DNA of 22,500 nucleotides from Glandiceps talaboti (GCF_964340395.1 NC_135557.1:25387614-25410113); one strand, 5' to 3'. Shown: positions 12,738 through 21,289, numbered from the stretch's first letter. Made by a program: numbers and translations. The notes: generated by a model not told the origin, from the letters alone.

Positions 12738-13604
12738 ATGAAGTGCAATGACTGTGATACCACAAGGGGCGTACGGTCATGTCAAGGAGATCTGCAATTG
12801 TGTAGAAAATGTGAATCAAAACGTTTTCCAAGAACAGCCGAGAAGATTGACAATAACAAAGACAAGATGGCGGAGAGTGTGAAAAGTTCACCATCAACAG
12901 GTCCTATTGAACAGAGACTTGATGCCCTTTGGCAGAAAGTAGACCAACTCTCCACGATGACAATTACTCTGGATCAACTACAGCGGTCAGTCACTTACAT
13001 GAATACATTGTTTGAAGAACACAGAAAGCAAATGCAAGACATCCTCACAGAAAATAAGTCACTACGTCAACAGTTGCAAATAGCAGACAAAAGACTCAAA
13101 GACGCCGAGAACGAAATCGAAGACCTGCAACAGTATACTCGACGGAATAACCTCGAAATACAGGGTATACATGAAATACAAGATGAAAACACAGATGACA
13201 TTGTTATAAAAGTAGCTGAAGCTATTGGAGTACCAGTGACAGCAAGTGATATTGACATCAGTCATCGCCTCCCAAAGAAAACCGGTCAACAACAACCTGC
13301 AATCATCGTACGTTTCACAAGGAGAAGTGTACGCAACAAGATATACAAAGCAAAGAAACTTCTACAAAACAAGAAGATATCGGACATAGGTCTGCCAACA
13401 ACGAAAAGGGAAGACGGTCGAATTTACATCAACGAACAATTAACCAGTAAGAATAAGAAGTTATTTCATGAGACGAACAGAAGACGAAAAGAAGCAAGAT
13501 GGAAACACATCTGGACACAGAACGGAAATATATTCACTAGGAAAGAAGATGATTCACCTGTAGTGAAGATAAAGTCAGAAGACGACATTCAACGTATAAA
13601 GTAA
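12738..13604 (+). CDS. Retrotransposon ORF1 protein: Cys motif, coiled coil, nucleic-acid-binding region
   Basis: 288 residues. Residues 3-25 have a CxxC...C...CxxC pattern that may bind zinc. Residues about 58-135 form a long coiled coil (KQMQDILTENKSLRQQL; ADKRLKDAENEIEDLQQ). It is followed by YTRRNNLEIQGI and DISHRLPKK...IIVRFTRRSVRNKIYKAKK, a basic segment of the kind seen in ORF1 nucleic-acid chaperones, and a basic C-terminus (INEQLTSKNKKLF; PVVKIKS). ORF1 proteins bind element RNA and form the ribonucleoprotein. An in-frame ATG at 12867 (aagATGgcg) has a strong Kozak context, but starting there would lose the Cys motif. Confidence 0.85.
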   Translation: MKCNDCDTTRGVRSCQGDLQLCRKCESKRFPRTAEKIDNNKDKMAESVKSSPSTGPIEQRLDALWQKVDQLSTMTITLDQLQRSVTYMNTLFEEHRKQMQDILTENKSLRQQLQIADKRLKDAENEIEDLQQYTRRNNLEIQGIHEIQDENTDDIVIKVAEAIGVPVTASDIDISHRLPKKTGQQQPAIIVRFTRRSVRNKIYKAKKLLQNKKISDIGLPTTKREDGRIYINEQLTSKNKKLFHETNRRRKEARWKHIWTQNGNIFTRKEDDSPVVKIKSEDDIQRIK

Positions 13605-13650
13605 CTCTTACCGATTAATATTTCCAATAGTACTTAATCATTTCACATGA

Positions 13651-16578
13651 ATGACTGAAGAAGCCATAATCAAATACAACTGTAAGTCATATAGTGTTGA
13701 TCAGTTCAATGAAAACAGAGAGATATCATGTAATGCTTGTTCTTTCCTGCATCTAAACATAAGATCATTGTCAAAACATTACGATGATTTTGTGTCCTTG
13801 CTTAGCATCTTACAGCAGAATTTTCACTTTATTGCTCTGTCAGAAACATGGTTGAAACCAGATTCAAACTGTTGCCTTTACAATTTACCTTCGTTTAATC
13901 TTATCACATGTAATCGTAAGGGTTCTCAGGGTGGCGGTGTTGCACTGTACACTCACAACTCCTTGCAAACCACCCGCATAAATTCAAAAAGTATTGCACA
14001 TTGTGAGTCTATTTTTGTTGAATGTGTCATTGAAAACAAAAGAGTTGTGGTAGGTGTTATTTACCGTAGACCCAATACGCCATATGACGAATTCTTTGAT
14101 AGTTTTGAAGCATGCATCGACCAGATGTCAATCAAGGGAAGGGAATTTGTAATCCTTGGTGATGTAAACATCGATACTTCCTTTGACAATACACCTGCTA
14201 TTCATTACAACTCTCTTTTAAACACATACAATTTCTCACAGTTAATTAACACCCCTACCCGAGTAACTTCGTCTTCAAGTTCAACCATTGATCACTTTCT
14301 TTCTACCATCACTGACTATTTCATTGAAAGCGGAGTTATTCTGTCAGACATTACCGACCACTATCCCATATTCGGTATCATCAAACAGTTTAACCACGTT
14401 TTCAAACCTAACACTACCTTTCAACGTTATGACTTTAAGAGCTATAACAAAGACGCTTTCCTTGCTGATTTGGATGATATACCATGGCAAACAGTTTATG
14501 ACTGCCGTGACCCGACTGATGCCTATGCAAATTTCTATAACTTATTCTATAGTGTACTGAGAAAACATCTCCGCCTGAAATCGTCTCATCACAAGCCAAA
14601 ACCAATCCAGAAACCTTGGCTTTCCAAGGGTTTGCTCAAATCTATTTCTACAAAGCATAGATTATTCAAGAAAATGAAAAGTAACCCCCATGATCATCAT
14701 ATCAAAATTAAGTACACAGCGTACAGGAATATCTTGTCGAAGCTCCTCAAGTCAGCAAAGAAAAGTCATTATGCTAATCTATTCACTTCATCTCATGGAA
14801 ACACTAACAAGACATGGCGAGTGATAAAGGAAATTTTAAACAAAAGTAAGTCAAACCTTATCCCAGACAGTATCAAAGGAAGAGACCCTCAAAAAACTCT
14901 CCTTTCAGAAAACAAAGATATAGCTGAAGAATTTAATTACTACTTTACGAATGTTGGTCCTAAGCTTGCAGCGAGGATAACAACTATTTCTGATTTTAAT
15001 CAATATCTTAGAGGTAACTACGTCAACTCTTTTTACTTTCGACCTGTGTGTGAGAACGAAGTTCTTAGTGAAATTCAAAAACTGGACCCTGAAAAAGCCA
15101 CCGGGCAAGACATGGTTCATCCAAAATTGGTGAAACATGCCGCAAATATAATTTCCGCTCCACTCACCCATGTGATTAACTGTTCACTGATCCAAGGTAC
15201 CATCCCAGATGATTTAAAAGTTGCAAAAGTGATCCCAGTCTATAAGAAGGGCTCTGCCCAAGATGTTGGTAATTATCGACCGATCTCGATCTTGCCAATT
15301 ATCAGCAAAATAATTGAATCCGTTATAAATAAGCAATTACTTAACTACCTCGAAAAATATAATATTTTAATAGAAACACAGTTCGGCTTTCGCAAGAAGC
15401 ACAGTACAAAACTGGCTCTTGCTGATCTGGTCGCTAACATTGCTGAAAAATTGGACAAGGGATTTTTGACATTTGGAATTTTTATAGACCTTAGAAAAGC
15501 ATTTGATACAATCAATCATGACATTTTGTTATGTAAATTAGAACATTATGGCATAAGGGGTTTACCACTACTCTGGTTCAAAAGCTATCTGACCAATCGT
15601 AAGCAAACTGTAAATATCAGTGATAGTTCTTCATCATGCATGTCAATAAGTTGTGGTGTTCCGCAAGGATCAATACTAGGTCCTATCTTGTTTCTAATCT
15701 ATATCAATGACATTGTTAACTCCACTGGATCATTTGACTTCAGACTCTTTGCAGATGATACGAATTTATTCCAATTTATCAAGAACCAGACTAATACTGT
15801 CAATCTAAATCAGATCGATATTGATTTCAGGAAAGTCTGCGATTGGTGTAATGCGAACAAACTGACTATAAATTCCGAAAAAACGAACTACATGATAATA
15901 AAAACACCCCAGAGATCCGTCAATGTATCTGGTAGTCTGAACATTGGTAATTCTCCCATACTTGGTGTCTCTTCAACCAACTATCTGGGAGTATTCCTAG
16001 ATGAACATATGACTTGGAAACCTCACATTGACAAGGTTAGAAATTCAATTGCACCAATTGTAGGGATTATTTCAAAACTCCGTCATATCGTTCCCCAATC
16101 AACACTTATCCTACTGTACAACTCCATGATCTTACCACACATATCGTATTGTATTGAAATTTGGGGCAATACCTATATGAGCTTGTTAAATCCTATCTTG
16201 AAGTTACAGAAGCAAATAGTTCGCCTTATTACTTTCGCAGACTTTCGTGCTCACACTGCTCCTATTTTTCGTAAACTTAATATTTTAGATATTCATAAAC
16301 AGAGCAAATTTAGTACCTGTATGTTTATTTTTGATTTAAAAAGTAGTCGCTTTGCGCACAGCGTTGATAATTACCTCGACATTTTACCTCATAGTTACTC
16401 AACACGACAGGCAACAAGTGACAATTTTTATACTCCAAAATTTAATCTTTCTTTGAACCATCATAGCTTCAAGTACGCTGCAACCAAACACTGGAACTCA
16501 ATACCAGACTTTATCAAGAATCTCAATAAACGCCATGAATTTAAGTATCACTTGAAGAACTGGCTACTTACCAGCTAA
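13651..16578 (+). CDS. Retrotransposon ORF2: AP-type endonuclease plus reverse transcriptase
   Basis: 975 residues, uninterrupted. The endonuclease covers about 30-245, with expected metal and catalytic motifs: LNIRSL (N36), SETW (E65), YRRPN, GDVNID (D171, N173), STIDHF (D214) and SDITDH (D236, H237). The reverse transcriptase covers about 475-770: NYRPISIL, QFGFRKKHST, FIDLRKAFD (D613), GVPQGSILGP and FADDTN (D702, D703). A C-terminal part with IEIWGNTY follows; no RNase H domain is seen. The enzyme nicks target DNA and primes reverse transcription there. It starts 46 nt after ORF1's stop in another frame. The domain order fits the jockey superfamily (CR1/L2/Crack-like); the exact clade is not resolved. 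Confidence 0.95.
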   Translation: MTEEAIIKYNCKSYSVDQFNENREISCNACSFLHLNIRSLSKHYDDFVSLLSILQQNFHFIALSETWLKPDSNCCLYNLPSFNLITCNRKGSQGGGVALYTHNSLQTTRINSKSIAHCESIFVECVIENKRVVVGVIYRRPNTPYDEFFDSFEACIDQMSIKGREFVILGDVNIDTSFDNTPAIHYNSLLNTYNFSQLINTPTRVTSSSSSTIDHFLSTITDYFIESGVILSDITDHYPIFGIIKQFNHVFKPNTTFQRYDFKSYNKDAFLADLDDIPWQTVYDCRDPTDAYANFYNLFYSVLRKHLRLKSSHHKPKPIQKPWLSKGLLKSISTKHRLFKKMKSNPHDHHIKIKYTAYRNILSKLLKSAKKSHYANLFTSSHGNTNKTWRVIKEILNKSKSNLIPDSIKGRDPQKTLLSENKDIAEEFNYYFTNVGPKLAARITTISDFNQYLRGNYVNSFYFRPVCENEVLSEIQKLDPEKATGQDMVHPKLVKHAANIISAPLTHVINCSLIQGTIPDDLKVAKVIPVYKKGSAQDVGNYRPISILPIISKIIESVINKQLLNYLEKYNILIETQFGFRKKHSTKLALADLVANIAEKLDKGFLTFGIFIDLRKAFDTINHDILLCKLEHYGIRGLPLLWFKSYLTNRKQTVNISDSSSSCMSISCGVPQGSILGPILFLIYINDIVNSTGSFDFRLFADDTNLFQFIKNQTNTVNLNQIDIDFRKVCDWCNANKLTINSEKTNYMIIKTPQRSVNVSGSLNIGNSPILGVSSTNYLGVFLDEHMTWKPHIDKVRNSIAPIVGIISKLRHIVPQSTLILLYNSMILPHISYCIEIWGNTYMSLLNPILKLQKQIVRLITFADFRAHTAPIFRKLNILDIHKQSKFSTCMFIFDLKSSRFAHSVDNYLDILPHSYSTRQATSDNFYTPKFNLSLNHHSFKYAATKHWNSIPDFIKNLNKRHEFKYHLKNWLLTS

Positions 16579-16795
16579 ACTTCTCTTTTCAGTGCTATTC
16601 CACTGTTATGTTATGTAGATATCATTTACTGTTAATTAATCTACCCATCGGCATATACAGCTGTTATACTTCTTATACCGTTCGACCATCTTTCACAGAC
16701 GTTCACCTTTAAAAGTATTTTTCGCATTGTGTCTGAGGGTCACATTCAGACTAGTTCGAATGAACTATTTGTGATCCCCGCCAGAAATGTTCACC

Positions 16796-16864
<69 letters not shown>

Positions 16865-16962
16865 AATCTGAATAATTTATAACATTAAGCTCTGTAAATT
16901 TATTTGTAATGTCGAGCTCTTTGTACGAGATATTGTGTCTTTTTTTTCTGGCGAAAATAAAC
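16579..16962 (+). other. Retrotransposon 3' UTR
   Basis: Non-coding sequence from the ORF2 stop to the (ATT)n tail, containing the (TG)n run. AATAAA lies just before the tail. Such 3' UTRs are recognised by the element's own reverse transcriptase. Confidence 0.7.
16801..16859. repeat. (TG)n microsatellite in the retrotransposon 3' UTR
   Basis: About 29 perfect dinucleotide units. Its length should differ between copies of the element. Confidence 0.95.
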
Positions 16963-17009
16963 ATTATTATTATTATAATTAGTGTTCTAATAACATTTAG
17001 TGTGAAATA

Positions 17010-17197
17010 AATGCTTACGTTTTATTTGTTGATGATTTGGTGTTATTGTGGCTTACAGACAGAAAATAGCTACGTGTCAGCATTAGCTAGAGACCTGGAG
17101 GAACTGAAAATATACTTATTACCAAAGTTTTCAATGCATAACTGTACAGCGACTCTGAACTTTACTTCGTATTGGATACAGGAGCTCTTTAAACGTT

Positions 17198-17204
<7 letters not shown>
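17010..17204 (+). pseudogene. Degenerate reverse transcriptase fragment, Ty1/copia-like
   Basis: One frame from 17010 reads AYVLFVDDLVLLWLTDRK then a stop. A second frame continues DLEELKIYLLPKFSMH. A (Y/F)VDD box followed about 20 residues later by a LKxxLxxKFxM motif is the arrangement in Ty1/copia reverse transcriptases. The frameshift and stop near 17067 make it a relic. The 64-codon open frame from the ATG at 17011 mimics a signal peptide but is the out-of-frame reading of this motif. It directly abuts the LINE tail and the (TGAT)n array. Confidence 0.45.
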
Positions 17205-17292
<88 letters not shown>

Positions 17293-17376
17293 GTTGGTTG
17301 ATTGATTGATTGAATGATTGGTTGGTTGGTTGGTTGGTTGGTTGGTTGGTTGGTTGATTGATTGATTGATTGATTA
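17199..17376. repeat. (TGAT)n / (TGGT)n tetranucleotide array
   Basis: About 178 bp of TGAT units with two internal blocks of TGGT, showing a point change that spread by local expansion. The GGTT block (about 17319-17355) could form a two-layer G-quadruplex. Confidence 0.95.
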
Positions 17377-18686
17377 AAGTGTTTATTGGTTAGATTAATT
17401 AAAACATGGATTTAGATTTAAATATTTGACACAATGACGTATTATTATAGAACTGAATTTTGAAGAGTTGTCCTGGTTACTATGGCAACCAAAATGAGGA
17501 CAATTGAAAGCTCCATTTGAATGACATTACTAGCTAAGCTATTATCAAAGTAATACTCTGAACATTGTACATATTCACTTGAGATCCTAATTGTAATCAT
17601 ACAATTCTTGATGCCTAATATTCATTTGTGAAAAAATAAAATATGTTCAAATGTGATTATTAGCAAGGTTGAATATAAGTGTCATTGTCACATAATTATG
17701 AAACAAAATGGCAGGTCAATTGTCTCAGTGTATATGTTACACAACTCCCATAAAACATTATACATCCATTATGTATATATTATTTATTTGCCAGAGGTTG
17801 AAAATTTTTTACATATCAAGTGAGGAAAATGAAATAATCAAGTAATCACATCGCCAATTAGAAAAAGTATATATAACAGAATAACTTGAACTTCTGGCTG
17901 GACCACAAAAATAGTTTGTTCAAACTAGTCGAGTTCGAGGTCCAATGTAGTGTAGTACTGTTGGCACATATTTTTAACAGAACAGCACAAACAACAAACC
18001 TCAAAATAAGATATTTGGTGTAGGAAGACTTCAGTAAAAATATAAAATATCCCCATTACAGTATTCATGTCAGGTACTAGGGTTACATCACTTTACGAAA
18101 ACACAGTGCATCGAGGTTACGTGTTACTATTAACGGTACATCGTGTTTGAACACATGTTGTCACAGACGTAGATTGATAGGTAGCAAGCGGTGCAGTTTT
18201 ATTAACGTGGCAAGTTATTCAAAGTATGGTGCAATAACTGTGGTTATCTCGGTGGTTATTAATAGTTTTTCTTGCTGTAACTTTGTATATGCTTGTCTAA
18301 TTCTCTTCATAGAGTGAGATCAAACTCGATTTGTTGTTTTGTCAACAATTGTTTCCTCATTTCCACTCACTTTCTGCTGAAATGTATTTTGTTGTTCACT
18401 CATTTCAACTTTCAGTTGTATAATTTTTAAATATATACAGCTAGTGGAAAGTAGTTTTGTTATCAAAGTACTATTATTTTCATTGTTAAAATGTCAGTGG
18501 TTTTTCATTGTTGATGTTTGTTTATACCACTTGTAAGTATACACTGATAAAGAACAAACTGTTTACAGGATAGAAAAGGCCATTTTTTCAGATTATACTT
18601 AAATATAGGTTTTCATGATAGCACATGCATCTGTCACATTTTATCACTTTGATTGGTGGTTTTTTCCTCTGTCACAATGATTGACT
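17377..18686. other. Intergenic, no gene seen
   Basis: AT-rich sequence without convincing coding potential. The one notable site is an RFX/X-box-like palindrome at 17475-17490. Confidence 0.4.
17475..17490. promoter_or_regulatory. X-box-like palindrome GGTTACTATGGCAACC
   Basis: Differs at two positions from the symmetrical RFX site GTTGCCATGGCAAC (one within the R ambiguity of the consensus). No gene start is seen close by, so function is uncertain. Confidence 0.3.
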
Positions 18687-18728
18687 GCCACGTCATGTTA
18701 TTTGTCTCACTCGCACTGGATATATAAA
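18687..18728 (+). promoter_or_regulatory. Lectin 2 core promoter: CCACGTCA element plus TATA box
   Basis: TATATAAA at 18721-18728 is a canonical TATA box. The GCCACGTCATGTT element (18687-18699) lies 22 bp upstream. Transcription would start near 18750-18755, just before a short leader exon with a strong donor, which supports the assignment. Confidence 0.65.
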
Positions 18729-18751
18729 CCATGTATATACCAGCTTGCAGA

Positions 18752-18830
18752 CTACCGACTCTTCATTTGTAGGGAGACTTCCACCGTTAGACAACCCTGT
18801 CAAGTACGTAATCAACTACATATTCTCAAG
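18752..18830 (+). other. Lectin 2 non-coding 5' leader exon
   Basis: The start is estimated from the TATA box. The exon ends at CTCAAG|gtaagt (donor at 18831), a near-perfect donor. It has no ATG in the coding frame. Confidence 0.55.
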
Positions 18831-19388
18831 GTAAGTTCTTTGATCTGTTGTATTCTGACAAACATAGTTATTATCAATTTGCATTCGATATGAAAGAAAA
18901 TCAATTTTGTTTAATTGCCATATTGAAATATTTGTGTGCTCAGTATCAATTCCTCTCGCCATAATAGCGGGCAACAAACCATAATTTGTGTGTGCTCTGT
19001 ACCGATTCATCTCGATTCAAAACAAATCATAAGTGGTCGGGAAAAAGAGAAGTGTGTGCTCAAACATTTAAACTTTTTTCCCGCCATCCTACTATTGTTT
19101 GGTTGACAATTCTGGACATAGAGATTAAACTTATGATATATTATCTGTTGTAGAAAATGTTAGACTAAAATGTTTGATATTTCCTTGAATAACTTCACAT
19201 TTACAAAACATTAATTGATGAAGCTATCTGTTAAATGTTTTCTCATATTTATAGATCCACAAGATTAATCTAATATAAATATTATTATATTATTTATACC
19301 TCCTCGTTTTCTACGTTCGCCTTTTTGTGTTGAAAACTGAATAAGTCCGTCTTGCTGTCAATTGTACATTTACTATATTCACATGCAG
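18831..19388 (+). other. Lectin 2 intron in the 5' UTR
   Basis: Runs from gtaagt to ttcacatgcag, nine bases before the start codon. AT-rich, with no other feature seen. Confidence 0.55.
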
Positions 19389-19397
19389 ACAATTACC

Positions 19398-19479
19398 ATG
19401 AAGCTGACAATTGCCATTATATCAACTCTGTGTATGTCGATAATTGTGGACGCAGAATTTGCCTATGGACCTCAGCAAG
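19398..19479 (+). CDS. Lectin 2 exon 2: signal peptide, apparent GC splice donor
   Basis: 27 codons plus one base. AAG|GCAAGT gives phase 1, as the CTLD exon requires. The frame hits a stop soon after at 19503-19505, and the only GT in that stretch gives the wrong phase. A GT at about 19431 (CTGT|gtatgt) is in phase but would shorten the signal peptide. Confidence 0.7.
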
Positions 19480-21061
19480 GCAAGTTCATATACAGATAAA
19501 TAACGTAGATTATAAAGAGAGAAGCTATTTAATAAGGAGTAAATGTCATTCGTTGGGATGTAGAGTTTCACGCTCATTACGCAAACATCTGAAACTGCTT
19601 AAGGTCTTACTTCTCATATTATTTACGCTGTGAAGTTGACGATTGTACTGTTTGTTGGGGTTTCGGCTATGGTTTACAAGGGTTGTTTGAATACTTGGTA
19701 GCATAACTAGATTAAAAGACCAGATGAATGGTATTTGGCAAGTTAAGACAGAAAGGACAGGTTTATATTACATATAGCTTTTTTAGAGTCACATATTATT
19801 AATTTTATCTAAATTACACTAAAAATACATATATACAAAAATAGGTGTCAATGAAAAGAGCTATGGTTATAGACTCTGACGCGGTTTATGTTTTAGATGA
19901 AGTTAGAACAGATAATTCTATTCAATTGGATTGGATTAGATTAGATTGTATTATATTAGATTGGATTAGATTAAATTATATTAGATTAGATTAGATAAGA
20001 TTATATTAGATTAGATTTAATTAGATTAAATCATATTAGATTAGATTAGATTAGATTAGATTAGATTAGATTAGATTAGATTAGATTAGATTAGATTAGA
20101 TTAGATTAGATTAATACATCAAATGAAATCGTTAAATGCCTCTATTAGACTTGGCTATCTAAATAGTTTATTGATAACATAACCATCAATGTGAGCACTT
20201 TTGGTAATTTGATGAAAACCCTTGAGTGATGTACAACATGTCTGCACGTTACAGCAACTTGGGAGTGTCCAAATGGTTGGAAAGGATATGGTACTTCTTG
20301 TTACTATATTGGCATGGACAGAGTTAGCTGGGATGTAGCCAGGCAAACATGCCAAGACTTAGGAGCTGACCTGGCAATGGATAAAGATGAAGGCACTCAT
20401 CAGTTTATCAATGGCATGGCGAATGATATTGACACTTCAAGCTGTAGCCCAATATGGAATTGTAATATCTGGCTTGGTTTGTCCTACACGGTATGTATTT
20501 TGTACACTTGACCATGTGCATGGTACGTTTTCTGTTGCTACACATGTATCTTATTAAATTATATATTAATATCATATTTAAATTTGTTATCGCATTATTA
20601 TAAAAAGGATAACTTCAAATTAACTATAATACACATATACTGCATTAACTATAAGCAATGCTTGGGTACACTATACGGCTTTTTACACCACCAAACTACT
20701 CTACACTACTACACAAAACTATATATACAATTTCATATAAACTCCGTGGTGTTAAAACTTAATATCTAATAACGAATCATTAGATTGGTATCAACTTTGA
20801 CCGTTTTGGAAATAGCTGTAAAAAAACAAAATGTAACTGAATTTAACCCTTGTCATTTTTTTACCGTAGCCGTCTACTGGTTTTCAATGGGTTGATGGTA
20901 CAGATTTGAAAACATGTTTTATTGCATGGGGTGGAGCGGAGCCCAATGGAAGTCCATCTAGTAACTGGTGTGTGGAATACTCAATAAGTGGTGATCACTG
21001 GAATGATCACGGTTGTCCAATGGAAAGAAGATATATTTGTGAGCAAATAATGTGCGAGTAA
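19398..21061 (+). CDS. Secreted single-CTLD C-type lectin
   Basis: Exons 19398-19479, 20255-20490 and 20870-21061 join in phases 1 and 0 to 510 nt = 169 residues plus stop. Residues 1-19 (MKLTIAIISTLCMSIIVDA) are a good signal peptide. The CTLD spans about 32-163: CPNGW, C43, WDVARQTCQDLGADL, CSPIWNCNIWLGL, EPN at 130-132, NWC (C140), WND at 150-152, C155 and RRYIC163. EPN/WND indicates the mannose-type Ca2+-dependent site in this family. Two additional cysteines, C122 and C168, are absent from lectin 1. There is no coiled-coil neck, so it may act as a monomer or through those cysteines. It is a tandem paralogue of the lectin 1 CTLDs. The first coding intron appears to use a GC donor. Confidence 0.85.
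19480..20254 (+). other. Lectin 2 intron 2 (GC-AG type), with a (TTAGA)n array
   Basis: A phase 1 intron starting GCAAGT and ending tgcacgttacag. Contains about 190 bp of TTAGA-type repeat. Confidence 0.65.
19926..20114. repeat. (TTAGA)n pentanucleotide array
   Basis: The left part to about 20034 is imperfect (TTGGA, TTATA, TTAAA variants); the right part is about 16 perfect units, so recent expansion was on one side. Confidence 0.95.
20255..20490 (+). CDS. Lectin 2 exon 3: N-terminal half of the CTLD
   Basis: Exactly 236 nt, like lectin 1 exons 2 and 4, and sharing the GGCATGGACAGAGTTAGCTGG stretch region with exon 2. Entered in phase 1, left in phase 0, donor ACG|gtatgt. Confidence 0.9.
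20491..20869 (+). other. Lectin 2 intron 3, with a short pentanucleotide relic
   Basis: A 379-bp GT-AG intron at the position homologous to the array-filled lectin 1 introns. It contains CTACTCTACACTACTACAC at 20695-20713, the same motif as the lectin 1 intron 4 array but not expanded. Confidence 0.85.
20870..21061 (+). CDS. Lectin 2 exon 4: C-terminal half of the CTLD and stop
   Basis: Encodes PSTGFQWVD, KTCFIAWGGAEPNGSPSSNWC and HWNDHGC to RRYICEQIMCE, TAA at 21059-21061. Acceptor tttttttaccgtag. Confidence 0.88.
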   Translation, partial: PSTGFQWVDGTDLKTCFIAWGGAEPNGSPSSNWCVEYSISGDHWNDHGCPMERRYICEQIMCE

Positions 21062-21200
21062 ATCATGTTAATCTAGTGAAATTGCAAACTTCCAGATCAT
21101 TATTAGATTTCGACTGTTCAATGATCGAATGTAATATCTCTATTAACCATGTGATATTAACCTGATATAAACCTATCTATTCATCAGCAAATATACAGAA

Positions 21201-21208
21201 TCTCTCTT

Positions 21209-21257
<49 letters not shown>

Positions 21258-21289
21258 GTATGTATGTGTGTGTGTGTGTGTGTGTGTGT
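21201..21289. repeat. Compound (CT)n-(TGTA)n-(TG)n microsatellite
   Basis: CT run to about 21253, a few TGTA units, then TG to 21289. It lies in the lectin 2 3' UTR or flank. Confidence 0.95.

Larger units (their letters stand above)
12585..16977 (+). mobile_element. Apparently full-length CR1/L2-like non-LTR retrotransposon
   Basis: Two intact ORFs (ORF1 12738-13604; ORF2 13651-16578), a 3' UTR, an AATAAA at 16956-16961 and an (ATT)4 tail at 16963-16974. Short 3' microsatellite tails instead of long poly(A) are typical of CR1/L2-type elements. The 5' end is inferred from the change to less AT-rich sequence near 12585 and could be off by tens of bases. No convincing target-site duplication was found. 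With both ORFs uninterrupted, the copy is probably young and may be able to move. Confidence 0.85.

Noticed and set aside
14288-15171. Alternative-frame open frames within ORF2 on both strands
   Set aside because: Shadows of the intact endonuclease/reverse transcriptase ORF.
17011-17205. 64-codon open frame with an apparent signal peptide
   Set aside because: The hydrophobic start is the out-of-frame reading of a VLFVDDLVLL reverse transcriptase motif, and the stop is created by the (TGAT)n repeat.
17925-17945. tRNA B-box-like GAGTTCGAGGTCC
   Set aside because: Does not match GGTTCGANNCC and there is no A box or cloverleaf around it.
19926-20114. Interstitial telomeric repeat
   Set aside because: The unit is TTAGA, a pentamer, not the metazoan TTAGGG hexamer.
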